Origin: Nocardioides marmotae
Lineage (GTDB): Bacteria > Actinomycetota > Actinomycetes > Propionibacteriales > Nocardioidaceae
NCBI RefSeq assembly: GCF_013177455.1
Contig: NZ_CP053660.1
Span: 3,410,001-3,474,000, forward strand
Direction: 5' to 3'
DNA length: 64,000 bases
Part shown: piece by piece, positions 25,233 to 33,580 of the stretch
Layout: each line of letters starts with the position of its first letter
Numbering within the stretch: position 1 is the stretch's first letter
Made by a program: the position numbers and the translations under genes
The notes under the pieces: generated by a model
Databases searched by the model: none
Told to the model about the DNA's origin: nothing
The model's input: the letters and a program-made list of their open reading frames with translations, nothing else

Positions 25233-25868
25233 ATGACGATCCTCCTCGCGGACCCGCGGGTCCGCGCCGTACCGGTGGTCGAGTCCGGCGAGCCCCTCGT
25301 CCGCCTCGGCGCCGACCTCTCCCCCGCCGGCGCGCGCGTGCGCCGCGGCCTGGCCGAGCGCCTGCTCCGCGCCGACGCCGCGCTCCCCGCCGGGCTGCGC
25401 CTGCGGGTGGTCGAGGGGCACCGCAGCGCCGCCGACCAGCAGGCCATCATCGAGCGGTACGCCGCGCAGGTGCGCGCCCTGCACCCCGGTCTCGGCGCGG
25501 CCGATCTCGAGCGGCTCACCAGCCGGTTCGTCGCTCCGCTCGACGTCGCCCCGCACGTGGCCGGGGCCGCGGTCGACCTGACCCTGGTCGACGTCGCCGC
25601 CGAACCGGCCGGCGTCGAGCTCGATCTCGGCACCCCGATCGACGCGACCCCCGAGCAGAGCGGCGGCCGGTGCTTCACCGCGGCCGCCGACATCCCCGCC
25701 GCGGCCCGCGCCCGGCGCGACCTGCTCGCCCGGGTGCTCGGCGGCGAGGGCCTGGTGAACTACCCGACGGAGTGGTGGCACTGGAGCCACGGCGACCGGT
25801 ACTGGGCGCTGGTCACCGGCGCCGCCCACGCCCTGCACGGCCCGCTCACCGAGGCGGTGGCGGCGTGA
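25233..25868 (+). CDS. vanX: VanX-type D-alanyl-D-alanine dipeptidase
   Basis: A 211-residue zinc dipeptidase that splits D-Ala-D-Ala. All family landmarks are present: arginine R64 in VVEGHRS, zinc ligands H108 and D115 in PHVAGAAVDLTL, the catalytic base E180 and zinc ligand H183 in PTEWWHW. There is no signal peptide, so it acts on cytoplasmic dipeptide, as VanX and DdpX do. It is the first of six coupled genes (dipeptidase, alanine racemase, D-Ala-D-Ala ligase, small membrane protein, kinase, regulator). The upstream gap holds a terminator and no clear ribosome binding site. Symbol given for family, not for proven resistance. Confidence 0.9.
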   Translation: MTILLADPRVRAVPVVESGEPLVRLGADLSPAGARVRRGLAERLLRADAALPAGLRLRVVEGHRSAADQQAIIERYAAQVRALHPGLGAADLERLTSRFVAPLDVAPHVAGAAVDLTLVDVAAEPAGVELDLGTPIDATPEQSGGRCFTAAADIPAAARARRDLLARVLGGEGLVNYPTEWWHWSHGDRYWALVTGAAHALHGPLTEAVAA

Positions 25869-27034
25869 GCGCGACCTGTCCCACCGTCGCGGTCCCGGCG
25901 ACCGCCGCGCGCCCCGTCCTCGAGGTCGACCTCGCGGCCGTCGGCGCCAACACCCGCCTGCTCGCCGACCGCGCCGGCGGGGCGCTGATGGCGGTCGTCA
26001 AGGCCGACGGCTTCGGCCACGGCGCGGTCGACGTCGCGCGCACCGCCCTCGCCCACGGCGCCACCTGGCTCGGCGTCACCGCGCTGGCCGAGGCGCTGCC
26101 GCTGCGGGCCGCCGGGCTGCGCGCGCCCGTGCTGAGCTGGCTCAACCCCGTGGGCGCCGACTGGGCGGCCGCGGTCGCCGCGGAGGTCGACGTGGCCGTG
26201 CCGAGCGCCGAGCACCTGACCGCGGTGGCGGCGGCGCCCGGCCGCGCCCGGGTCCACCTGCACGTCGACTGCGGCATGGCCCGCGACGGCGCGGCCCCCG
26301 CGAGCTGGTCGGGCCTGTGCGCCGCGGCGCGCCGGGCCGAACGGCGCGGCCTGGTCGAGGTCGTGGGCGTGATGGGCCACCTCGGCTGCGCCGAGACCCC
26401 CGGCGACACCTGCAACACCCACGGCCGCACCCGGTTCGCCTGGGCCCTGGAGACCGCCCGCGCCGCCGGCCTGCGCCCCGAGCACCGCCACCTCGCGGCC
26501 ACCGCCGCCACCCTCACCGACCCCCGCAGCCACCACACGATGAGCCGGGTCGGGGCCGGCCTGGTCGGCATCGACCCCTCGGGGACGACCGCCCTGCGCG
26601 GCGCGCTCACCCTCACCGCCCCCGTCGTCTCGGTGCGCCGGGTGCCGGCCGGCTCGAGCGTCGGCTACGGCCACCACCACCGCACCGACCGGGCCACCCA
26701 CCTGGGCCTGGTCCCGCTCGGGTACGCCGACGGGTTGCCGCGCGCCGCCTCCGGCCGGGCCGAGGTGCTCGTCCGCGGCGCCCGCCGCCCGCTGGTCGGC
26801 CTGCTCTCGATGGACCAGGCGGTCGTCGACCTCGGCGAGCGGCCGGTCGCGCCGGGCGAGACGGTCACCCTGCTCGGCCCTGGCGACGCCGGCGAGCCGA
26901 CCGCCGCCGACTGGGCCCGGTGGGCCGGCACGATCCCGCACGAGGTCCTCACCGGGCTCGGCGCCGCCACCCGGCTCGGCACCCGCCTCGAGCGCCACGT
27001 CACCGGCGCCGCGCACCTGCGGGGCCTGGTGTGA
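25865..27034 (+). CDS. alr: Alanine racemase (PLP, fold type III)
   Basis: A 389-residue enzyme interconverting L- and D-alanine. The PLP lysine is K46 in AVVKADGFGHGAVDVA. Further signatures are RVHLHVDCGMARDG, VGVMGHLGCAE, MSRVGAGLVGID, SSVGYGHHHRTD with the catalytic-type tyrosine, LVPLGYADGLPRA, LLSMDQAVVDLG and GTIPHEVLTGLG. It lacks the membrane domain of VanT, so it is a soluble Alr. GTG start overlaps the dipeptidase stop. Clustered with the ligase it would feed D-alanine into dipeptide synthesis; it may be a second, dedicated copy besides a housekeeping alr elsewhere. Confidence 0.93.
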   Translation: MSATCPTVAVPATAARPVLEVDLAAVGANTRLLADRAGGALMAVVKADGFGHGAVDVARTALAHGATWLGVTALAEALPLRAAGLRAPVLSWLNPVGADWAAAVAAEVDVAVPSAEHLTAVAAAPGRARVHLHVDCGMARDGAAPASWSGLCAAARRAERRGLVEVVGVMGHLGCAETPGDTCNTHGRTRFAWALETARAAGLRPEHRHLAATAATLTDPRSHHTMSRVGAGLVGIDPSGTTALRGALTLTAPVVSVRRVPAGSSVGYGHHHRTDRATHLGLVPLGYADGLPRAASGRAEVLVRGARRPLVGLLSMDQAVVDLGERPVAPGETVTLLGPGDAGEPTAADWARWAGTIPHEVLTGLGAATRLGTRLERHVTGAAHLRGLV

Positions 27035-27981
27035 GCGCGCGTGTGAGCGCGCGCGTGGCCGTCATCGGCGGCGGACGCAGCTGCGAGCACGACGTCTCGC
27101 TGGCCTCGGCCGCCTCTGTTGCGGGCGCGCTCGACCCGGCGACGTACGACGTGGTGCGGTTGACCATCGACCGCGACGGCTCGTGGCTCGACGGGCAGGG
27201 CGCGCGGCTCGACCTCGCCGGAGCCGTGGGCGTGCTGGCCGGCTGCGACGTGGTGCTCCCGGTGGTGCACGGCCCGCACGGCGAGGACGGCACGCTGGCC
27301 GCGCTGTGCGAGCTGGCCGGCCGGCCCTACGTCGGCTCGGGCGTCGGCGCGGGCGCGGTCGCGATGGACAAGTGGGTCACCAAGCTGGTCGCCGAGGCGG
27401 TCGGCATCGCCACCGCGCCCGGCCGCGTGGTCACCGCAACCACCGCCACGGGCCTCGCCTGGACCGGGCCGGTCGTGGTCAAACCGGTCGCCGCCGGCTC
27501 CAGCCACGGCGTCACCCTCGTCCGCGACCCCGGCGCGCTGGCCCCGGCCCTCGCGGCCGCGCTCGCCCTCGACGACCGGGTGCTGGTCGAGGAGGTCGTC
27601 GTCGGCCGCGAGGTCGACGTGGCGGTCCTGCGCCGCGCCGACGGCTCGCTGCTGGCCTCCCCCGCGCTCGAGATCGTCGTCGACGGGCTCTTCGACCTGG
27701 AGGCGAAGTACGGCGGCGGCGCCGACCTGCGTGTCCCCGCGGCGCTCGACGAGGTCGACGCCAAGGCGCTGGAGGAGGCCGCGCTGGCGACGTACGCCGC
27801 CCTCGGCTGCGACGGCGTCGCGCGGGTCGACTTCTTCCTCACCGCGGGCGGGCTGGTCCTCAACGAGGTCAACACCGTGCCGGGGATGACCGAGCACTCG
27901 CAGGTGCCGCGGATGTTCGCCGCCGCCGGCCTGCCCTACGCCGCGCTGCTCGACGAGCTCGTGCGCGCGGCGCTCGCGTGA
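27031..27981 (+). CDS. ddl: D-alanine--D-alanine ligase (Ddl)
   Basis: A 316-residue ATP-grasp ligase. The catalytic triad known for E. coli DdlB appears intact: E19 in GGGRSCEHDVSLAS, a serine in KPVAAGSSHGVTLV, and Y227 in FDLEAKYGGG of the omega loop. A tyrosine there specifies D-Ala-D-Ala; depsipeptide ligases have Phe or the VanA-type His. Other motifs: PVVHGPHGEDGTLAAL, PYVGSG, AMDKWVTK and NEVNTVPGMTEHS. The GTG at 27031 overlaps the racemase stop; a second GTG at 27043 would remove four residues of the SARVSARV duplication. Same length range as other short Ddl proteins. Confidence 0.92.
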   Translation: MSARVSARVAVIGGGRSCEHDVSLASAASVAGALDPATYDVVRLTIDRDGSWLDGQGARLDLAGAVGVLAGCDVVLPVVHGPHGEDGTLAALCELAGRPYVGSGVGAGAVAMDKWVTKLVAEAVGIATAPGRVVTATTATGLAWTGPVVVKPVAAGSSHGVTLVRDPGALAPALAAALALDDRVLVEEVVVGREVDVAVLRRADGSLLASPALEIVVDGLFDLEAKYGGGADLRVPAALDEVDAKALEEAALATYAALGCDGVARVDFFLTAGGLVLNEVNTVPGMTEHSQVPRMFAAAGLPYAALLDELVRAALA

Positions 27982-28217
27982 GTGGGAGCCACCCGGCGCG
28001 GGCCGCGGCCCGGGCCGTGCCGGTGGCCCTCGCGGCCCTCGCCGTCCTGGCCGTGGTTCGATTGCGCGATCACGCGCTCACCTACCTGGCAGGAGGCCCG
28101 GCCATCGCGCTCCTCACGGCGGTCGTGCCGTCCTCGTGGCGGACCCGGACCAGCGTCGAGGCCCCGCTGCAGCGGCGGCGCGCGGCGTCCCCCGGCAGGG
28201 CGGCGGTGGCGGCATGA
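27978..28217 (+). CDS. Small predicted membrane protein
   Basis: A 79-residue basic protein with two hydrophobic stretches (about 13-29 and 36-52) and an arginine-rich C-terminal tail (PLQRRRAASPGRAAV). No family recognised. Support comes from the GTGA overlap with the ligase stop and the ATGA overlap with the kinase start, which place it as a translated link in the operon. It could be an accessory of the sensor kinase or a small anchor; no functional motif is visible. Confidence 0.6.
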   Translation: MSGSHPARAAARAVPVALAALAVLAVVRLRDHALTYLAGGPAIALLTAVVPSSWRTRTSVEAPLQRRRAASPGRAAVAA

Positions 28218-29482
28218 GGGACGTGCCCGCCTGGCAACGCTGGGCCCCGGACGCCGCGGCCGGCGTGGCCACGCTCGCCCTCGGCATCGTCGAGGTGCAC
28301 GGCAACATCTACCTCGACGACGAGCGCCCGGCGGCGTACCTCCTCGTGCTCGCGGTCGCCGTCGGCGTCGGCCTGTCCCGGGCGCTGCCGGCTGCGGCGC
28401 TGGCGGCGGCGTGGTTCGCCGGGGTGGTGCAGGTGACCAGCGGGGTCGGCGCGCTGCTCGTCGAGGTCCTGCTCGCGGTGGTCGCCTTCGGCTGCGCGCG
28501 CTGGGGCAGCGCGGTGACGGTGTGGCTCAGCGCCCTCTCGATGCCGCTCGGCGCGATCATCGCCGTGCTCTGGCTCGACAGCGACCTGGTCTACCGCGCG
28601 CTGGAGATCGTCGGCGTGCGGATGCTCGCCGAGACGGCCTACCGCGGCGGGGACTGGCGGATCCCGGCGAGCCTGCTGATCTTCGCGCTGCTCGCGACGC
28701 CGTGGCTGCTCGGCCTCGCGCTGCGCTTCCTCGACCGGGCCCGCAGCTCGCGCGTCTCCCAGGTCGAGGCGGAGGCCGAGCGCGACCAGGCCGAGGAGAT
28801 CGCCCGGCTCCAGGAGAGCCAGGCCCGGCTCGCCCGCGACGTCCACGACGTCGTCGGTCACTCGCTCGCGGTGATCCTCGCCCAGGCCGAGTCCGCGCAG
28901 TACCTCCCCGACGACGACCCCGCCGCCCACACCGCCGCCCTGAAGCGCACGATGGCCAACATCGCCACCTCCGCCCGCACCTCCCTCCAGGACGTCCGGC
29001 AGGTGCTGAGCGCCCCGGCCGGCGCCCCCGCGGCCGGCCAGCACGGCGACCTCGAGGCGCTCGTCGAGGGCGTCCGCGCCAGCGGTCACGAGGTCGTCTC
29101 CACCGAGGTCGGCGCCCCCCGGCCGCTGCCGCCGGAGCTGGAGGTCGTCGCCTACCGCGTGCTCCAGGAGATGCTCACCAACGCGATCCGCCACGGCCGC
29201 CGCGGCGAGCCCGTGCGCGTCGAGCGGCACTGGGAGGGCGAGCTGCGCCTGGAGGTCCGCAACGTCGTCGGCGACGCGGCCACCACCGAGGAGGAGACCC
29301 GCCCGCTCGCGCGCGTCGACCCCGCCGAGCTCGCCGCACAGGCGGGCGTCGGGCACGGGCTGGAGGGCATGCGGCGCCGGCTCGAGGCGGTCGGTGGCCG
29401 GCTCGACGTACGCCGCCGCGAGGAGCCGGGCGGGGCCACCTTCACCGCCACCGCGTGGGTCCCGCTGCGGGCGGGCCGGTGA
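28214..29482 (+). CDS. NarL/DesK-type sensor histidine kinase
   Basis: A 422-residue membrane kinase. Four to five hydrophobic segments fill residues 15-175 with short loops, so sensing is probably within the membrane. A coiled linker precedes the HisKA_3 dimerisation motif ARDVHDVVGHSLAVI with phospho-acceptor H211. The ATPase domain includes QEMLTNAIRHGRRGE and GVGHGLEGMRRRLEAVGG. It is coupled to the response regulator gene by a GTGA overlap. Unlike VanS of resistance operons, which is of the EnvZ class, this is a LuxR/NarL-system kinase. It likely senses an envelope signal and controls the peptidoglycan-precursor genes upstream. Confidence 0.93.
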   Translation: MRDVPAWQRWAPDAAAGVATLALGIVEVHGNIYLDDERPAAYLLVLAVAVGVGLSRALPAAALAAAWFAGVVQVTSGVGALLVEVLLAVVAFGCARWGSAVTVWLSALSMPLGAIIAVLWLDSDLVYRALEIVGVRMLAETAYRGGDWRIPASLLIFALLATPWLLGLALRFLDRARSSRVSQVEAEAERDQAEEIARLQESQARLARDVHDVVGHSLAVILAQAESAQYLPDDDPAAHTAALKRTMANIATSARTSLQDVRQVLSAPAGAPAAGQHGDLEALVEGVRASGHEVVSTEVGAPRPLPPELEVVAYRVLQEMLTNAIRHGRRGEPVRVERHWEGELRLEVRNVVGDAATTEEETRPLARVDPAELAAQAGVGHGLEGMRRRLEAVGGRLDVRRREEPGGATFTATAWVPLRAGR

Positions 29483-30156
29483 GCGGCGTGGCCGCCGAGG
29501 AGATCCGGGTGCTCCTCGTCGACGACCAGGAGCTCTTCCGCGAGGGCGTGCGGGTCATCATCGACGCCCAGGCGGGCATGCGGGTGGTCGGCTCCGCGGG
29601 CGACGGCCTCGAGGCGGTCCGGCTGGTCGACGAGCTCGAGCCCGACGTGGTGCTCATGGACATCCGGATGCCGGAGATGGACGGCGTGGAGGCCACCCGC
29701 CAGGTCTTCTCCCCCGACCGCGCGGCCCGGCGGACCCGGCCGGTGCGCGTGGTGGTGCTGACGACGTTCAACCTCGACGACCGGGCGGCCACGGCGATCC
29801 GGTACGGCGCGAGCGGGTTCCTGCTCAAGGACACCACCCCGCTGATGCTGCGCGACGCGATCCGCACCGTGCACGCCGGGAACGCGGTGCTCGCCCCGCA
29901 GGACCTCTCCACGCTGCTCGACGGGCAGTTCCGGGCGCGGGCGGCCGTGCCGGCGGCGTACGGCTCGTTGACCGAGAAGGAGCGCGAGGTCTTCGCCGCC
30001 GTCGCGCGGGGGTTGTCGAACACCGAGATCGCCGGGCTGGTCTACGCCAGCGAGTCGACGGTCAAGACCCACGTCGGCGCGATCCTGCGCAAGCTCGGCC
30101 TGCGCGACCGCGTGCAGATCGTGGTCTTCGCCCACGAGCACGGCCTCGCCGGCTGA
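29479..30156 (+). CDS. NarL/LuxR-family response regulator
   Basis: A 225-residue two-domain regulator. The receiver shows VLLVDDQELFREGV, phospho-aspartate D61 in VVLMDIRMPEMDGV, and the switch lysine in SGFLLKDT. The C-terminal LuxR helix-turn-helix is LTEKEREVFAAVARGLSNTE followed by SESTVKTHVGAILRKLG. It overlaps its cognate kinase gene by GTGA and ends the six-gene operon. Its target sites are not identified; no obvious repeated operator was seen in the 105 bases before the dipeptidase gene. Confidence 0.95.
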   Translation: MSGVAAEEIRVLLVDDQELFREGVRVIIDAQAGMRVVGSAGDGLEAVRLVDELEPDVVLMDIRMPEMDGVEATRQVFSPDRAARRTRPVRVVVLTTFNLDDRAATAIRYGASGFLLKDTTPLMLRDAIRTVHAGNAVLAPQDLSTLLDGQFRARAAVPAAYGSLTEKEREVFAAVARGLSNTEIAGLVYASESTVKTHVGAILRKLGLRDRVQIVVFAHEHGLAG

Positions 30157-30249
30157 GCCCGCCGGGACGCCAACGAACCTGCGGGCCTCACCTACGCGGT
30201 CGGCCACCGCGGCACCTTCGAGACCGATCGGTCGTGGAACAGTGATCGC

Positions 30250-31284
30250 GTGACGCACACGACTGTCGCCAGCGAGGCTGGCGCTCGCGCGGACCTTGCC
30301 GCCCTTCCGGACCTCAGCTGGCGGCCCTTCGGTCGTGAGGACCTCCCAGCCATCGCCGAGTTCTATGCCGGGTGCGAGGCGCACGACCGCAACCCTGAGC
30401 GGCAGTCGCTCGCGGGGCTGCAGGAGTTCTGGGACTCGCCTCGATCACGCCCCGATGCGGACACCTTGGTCGGGTACGACCCGGACGGTCGGGTCGTCGC
30501 CACGGCGTGGGCTGGCTGCAACCGCGCCGTCACCGAGCAGCGAGGCGTCTACCTCGGTGGAGCCGTCCGCCCGGATCGCCGTGGCGAGGGCATCGGCCGC
30601 TCCGTCCTGCGGTGGGAGATCGCGCATGCCCTCGCGTGGGACCACGCCACGCGTCAGGAGGGCTACGGACCGCTCGCCATGCGCCTGTACGCACCATCCG
30701 ACCAGGCCGATGTCCGGGATCTGGCCGAACGACATGGCCTGGCCGTCGAGCGCTACTTCTTCGAGATGTCCCGCCAGCTCGGCGACTCCCCGCAGGTGCC
30801 CGACCTCGACGACGTGGCCATCGTGGACTGGGACTCAGCACGCAGCCGAGAGACGCACCAGGTGGTCGACCGCGCGTTCCACGGCCACTGGGGCCACGTG
30901 GACCGGACCGATGAGATGTGGGACGAGGCCACGGGTTCCGAGGCCTTCCGGGCCGAGTGGTCCGTGCTGGCGATCGAGAGCAGCACCGGGACTGTCGTCG
31001 GCGCCGCCCTCAACTGCGCCTACGAGCAGGACTGGCGAGCGACAGGGATCCCTGAGGGGTACACCGATCAGCTGGCGGTGGCCCAGAGCCATCGCGGGCG
31101 AGGCATCGCACGTGCCCTCCTGCTGGAGTCCATGCGTCGCTTCGCTGTCTCGGGCATGCAGGCCGCAACGCTCAGCGTCGGCGCCGCGAACCCCTCCGGT
31201 GCCCTGCGCCTCTATGAGAACCTCGGCTACGAGCAGGCCTCCAGCACCTGCGCGTACGGGCTCGTGCGTCAGGCACAGCACTAG
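30250..31284 (+). CDS. Tandem GNAT-family N-acetyltransferase
   Basis: A 344-residue protein with two GNAT domains, about 22-175 and 190-340. Acetyl-CoA loops are GGAVRPDRRGEGIGRSVL in the first and VAQSHRGRGIARALLLE in the second, where SVGAANPSGALRLYENLGYE completes a canonical active domain. The double build recalls mycothiol synthase MshD and aminoglycoside-modifying tandem GNATs, but diagnostic residues are not clear. Codon use is noticeably less GC-rich at third positions than the neighbours (many gat, ttc, tcg and cga choices), hinting at recent acquisition. GTG start; it stands alone in orientation, before the purE-purK pair. Confidence 0.85.
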   Translation: MTHTTVASEAGARADLAALPDLSWRPFGREDLPAIAEFYAGCEAHDRNPERQSLAGLQEFWDSPRSRPDADTLVGYDPDGRVVATAWAGCNRAVTEQRGVYLGGAVRPDRRGEGIGRSVLRWEIAHALAWDHATRQEGYGPLAMRLYAPSDQADVRDLAERHGLAVERYFFEMSRQLGDSPQVPDLDDVAIVDWDSARSRETHQVVDRAFHGHWGHVDRTDEMWDEATGSEAFRAEWSVLAIESSTGTVVGAALNCAYEQDWRATGIPEGYTDQLAVAQSHRGRGIARALLLESMRRFAVSGMQAATLSVGAANPSGALRLYENLGYEQASSTCAYGLVRQAQH

Positions 31285-31340
31285 ACCTGCCCCAGATCCG
31301 ATCGGCGACCCGAGGGCGGCGGGCACAGGCCGCGGCCCGG

Positions 31341-31399
31341 CTCACGGAGTTTCGACGGCGCTCGCCGACGCCCGCCGGCGCTTGCTGCTCAACCAGCGG
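31341..31399. repeat. Solitary dispersed repeat copy
   Basis: ctcacggagtttcgacggcg through gcttgctgctcaaccagcgg is a diverged copy of the module found at 11665-11713 and in both DUF222-HNH arrays. It sits between the convergent acetyltransferase and purE genes, a usual location for REP-like palindromes and possibly a terminator. Confidence 0.5.
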
Positions 31400-31405
31400 G
31401 AAGCG

Positions 31406-31948
31406 CTAGAAACCGAGCCGCTTCGGCGCGGACTCGCGGCGCACGACCTCGCCCTTGGCGTGCGCCGAGGCCTTGAGCTCGGCCTGGAAGTCGACCATCC
31501 GCTGCTGCAGCGCCGGGTCGGTGGCGGCGAGGATGCGCACGGCCAGCAGGCCGGCGTTGCGGGCGCCGCCGACCGCGACCGTCGCGACCGGCACGCCGGC
31601 GGGCATCTGCACGATCGAGAGCAGCGAGTCGAGCCCGTCGAGGTGGCGCAGCGGCACCGGCACGCCGATGACCGGCAGCGGGGTGACCGAGGCGAGCATC
31701 CCGGGCAGGTGCGCCGCGCCGCCGGCGCCGGCGATGATCACCGAGAGCCCGCGGCCGGCAGCCTCCTTGCCGTAGGCGAGCATCTCCTCGGGCATCCGGT
31801 GCGCCGAGACGACGTCGGCCTCGTGGGCGATGTCGAACTCCGCCAGCGCCTCCGCCGCGGCCTGCATCGTCGGCCAGTCGGAGTCGGACCCCATGACGAT
31901 CCCGACGCGGGGACCGGTCGGCCCGGTCGGCCCAGTCGTGCTGCTCAT
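31406..31948 (-). CDS. purE: N5-carboxyaminoimidazole ribonucleotide mutase
   Basis: Catalyses N5-CAIR to CAIR in purine synthesis, cytosolic, 180 residues. The class I PurE signature is [15 protein letters not shown], then [15 protein letters not shown] with the catalytic histidine, and [17 protein letters not shown]. It is paired with purK on the same strand. The ATG at 31948 is adopted; a GTG at 31957 overlaps the purK stop (GTGA) and would add three residues. Length is normal. Product goes directly to PurC in the pathway. Confidence 0.96.
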   Translation of the reverse strand: MSSTTGPTGPTGPRVGIVMGSDSDWPTMQAAAEALAEFDIAHEADVVSAHRMPEEMLAYGKEAAGRGLSVIIAGAGGAAHLPGMLASVTPLPVIGVPVPLRHLDGLDSLLSIVQMPAGVPVATVAVGGARNAGLLAVRILAATDPALQQRMVDFQAELKASAHAKGEVVRRESAPKRLGF

Positions 31949-31953
31949 CTCGC

Positions 31954-33126
31954 TCACTCGCTCTCGTTGCCGAGGTCGCCGCGGAACCAGGCGGCGGCGT
32001 GCCGCGCCCGCTCCAGGCAGTCCTCGAGGTCCTCGCCGTAGGCGTTGACGTGGCCGACCTTGCGGCCGGGTCGGGGCTCCTTGCCGTACAGGTGGACCCG
32101 CAGCTGCGGGTCGCGCGCCATCGCGTGCGGGTAGCCGTCCCAGAGCCGGCCGACCTCGGGGTCGGGGCCGCCGAGGATGTTGACCATCACCGTCCACCGC
32201 GCTCGGGGCGCGGGCGAGCCGAGCGGGAGGTCCATGACCGCGCGCAGGTGGTTCTCGAACTGGCTGGTGACCGCGCCGTCCTGGGTCCAGTGGCCGGTGT
32301 TGTGCGGTCGCATCGCCAGCTCGTTGACCAGGACCCGCCCGTCGGTGGTCTCGAAGAGCTCGACCGCGAGCACGCCGGTCACGCCGAGCTCGCCGGCGAT
32401 CCGCAGCGCGACCTGCTGGGCGTGGGTCGCAAGATCCGGGTCGAGGTCGGGCGCCGGGGCGACCACCTCGTGGCAGATGCCGTCGCGCTGGGTGCTGGCC
32501 ACGACGGGGTACGCCGCCGCCTGCCCGCTCGGCGCGCGGACGACCAGCGCGGAGAGCTCGCGGCGGAAGTCGACCCGCTCCTCGGCGAGGATCCGCACGC
32601 CGGTCTCCTCAGCGACCGCGAACGCCTCGGCGCAGGCCTCGGCCCAGCCGGCGGTGTCCTCGACGAACCACACGCCCTTGCCGTCGTACCCGCCGCGCGT
32701 GGTCTTCAGGACGCACGGGAGGCCGAAGGCCTCGACGTCCGCGGGGCCGGTCACGATGGCGTTGCGCGGGCAGTCCACGCCGAGGGCCGCGAGCCGCTCG
32801 CGCATGACGCCCTTGTCCTGGGCGTGCACCAGCGCGTCCGGGCCGGGCCGCACCGCGATCCCGTCGGCCTCGAGGGCGTGGAGGTGCTCGGTCGGGACGT
32901 GCTCGTGGTCGAAGGTGACCACCGGGCAGCCCGCCGTCACCTCCCGCAGCGTCGCGAGGTCGCGGTGGTCGCCGACCCGGTGATCGGGGATCACCTGCGC
33001 GGCCGAGACGCCGGGCGCCTCGGCGAGCAGCCGCAGGGGCAGCCCCAGGGCGATCGCGGGCTGGGCCATCATCCGGGCGAGCTGGCCACCGCCGATGACG
33101 GCCAGGGTGGGAGCGAGCTCAGGCAC
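31954..33126 (-). CDS. purK: N5-carboxyaminoimidazole ribonucleotide synthetase
   Basis: ATP-grasp enzyme converting AIR, bicarbonate and ATP to N5-CAIR, 390 residues. Motifs: [21 protein letters not shown] at the start, then [45 protein letters not shown] and the end of the grasp domain [13 protein letters not shown]. It is directly upstream of purE with overlap or near-overlap. The GTG at 33126 is preceded on its strand by TAGGGT six bases away, matching a leaderless start. The C-terminal part is standard for the family. Confidence 0.96.
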   Translation of the reverse strand: MPELAPTLAVIGGGQLARMMAQPAIALGLPLRLLAEAPGVSAAQVIPDHRVGDHRDLATLREVTAGCPVVTFDHEHVPTEHLHALEADGIAVRPGPDALVHAQDKGVMRERLAALGVDCPRNAIVTGPADVEAFGLPCVLKTTRGGYDGKGVWFVEDTAGWAEACAEAFAVAEETGVRILAEERVDFRRELSALVVRAPSGQAAAYPVVASTQRDGICHEVVAPAPDLDPDLATHAQQVALRIAGELGVTGVLAVELFETTDGRVLVNELAMRPHNTGHWTQDGAVTSQFENHLRAVMDLPLGSPAPRARWTVMVNILGGPDPEVGRLWDGYPHAMARDPQLRVHLYGKEPRPGRKVGHVNAYGEDLEDCLERARHAAAWFRGDLGNESE

Positions 33127-33132
33127 GTCGGA

Positions 33133-33138
33133 ACCCTA
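33133..33138 (-). promoter_or_regulatory. Putative -10 of the leaderless purK-purE promoter
   Basis: TAGGGT on the minus strand ends six bases before the purK GTG at 33126. No ribosome binding site is visible in between. Confidence 0.4.
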
Positions 33139-33168
33139 GAGCAGCCGTCCGACAGCCCCCGCGCCCGG

Positions 33169-33540
33169 TCAGGCCGGCGGCTGGAGCTCGAACCGCAGGC
33201 CCTGGCCGCGGATCGTGGTGATCAGGTGCGGGCGGCGGCTGTCGTCGCCGAGCTTGCGGCGCACCCAGCCGAGGTGGACGTCGATGGTCTTGGAGGACGT
33301 CCAGAACGTCGTGTGCCACACGTCGCGCATCAGCTCGTCACGGGTGACGATCTCCCCGGCTCGCGAGATCAACGCCTGCACCAGGTCGAACTCCTTGCGG
33401 GAGAGGATGATTTCCTCCTCCCCCCGCCACGCGCGGCGGCTACTGGGATCGACGCGAACGTCCTGCACCTCGAACACACCCCCACGGTAGGCATGCGAAG
33501 GCCCGGACCGGGACGAAACGCCAGAAGGTGACACTGGCAT
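33169..33540 (-). CDS. Orphan OmpR/PhoB-type winged-helix DNA-binding protein
   Basis: A 123-residue protein that is just the effector half of an OmpR-class regulator. After a short serine-rich lead comes FEVQDVRVDPSSRRAWRG, then IILSRKEFDLVQALISRAG, TRDELMRDVW, SKTIDVHLGWVRRKLG and LITTIRGQGLRFE, the full winged helix with the wing hairpin. There is no receiver domain, and the upstream frame offers none, so it is not a simple truncation within this window. The ATG at 33540 has AGGAAG just upstream; a GTG at 33477 would leave only the domain itself. It follows the adenylate cyclase gene on the same strand and may be co-transcribed. Confidence 0.82.
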   Translation of the reverse strand: MPVSPSGVSSRSGPSHAYRGGVFEVQDVRVDPSSRRAWRGEEEIILSRKEFDLVQALISRAGEIVTRDELMRDVWHTTFWTSSKTIDVHLGWVRRKLGDDSRRPHLITTIRGQGLRFELQPPA

Positions 33541-33580
33541 CTTCCTGACACGAAACCCACCCGGAAGGGTGAGATCAGTC

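Noticed and set aside
22458..25838. 1126-residue open frame on the minus strand
   Set aside because: It is fully antisense to the FAD and molybdopterin subunits, which have clear motifs. Its composition (Gly/Arg/Val/His runs) is what GC-rich antisense frames give.
25233..30156. Classical vancomycin-resistance operon
   Set aside because: No vanH; the ligase has the EAKY tyrosine of D-Ala-D-Ala enzymes; the kinase/regulator pair is NarL-class, not VanSR.
33169..33540. Truncated two-component regulator pseudogene
   Set aside because: No receiver remnant lies upstream in any frame, and the frame has its own start and an intact winged helix.
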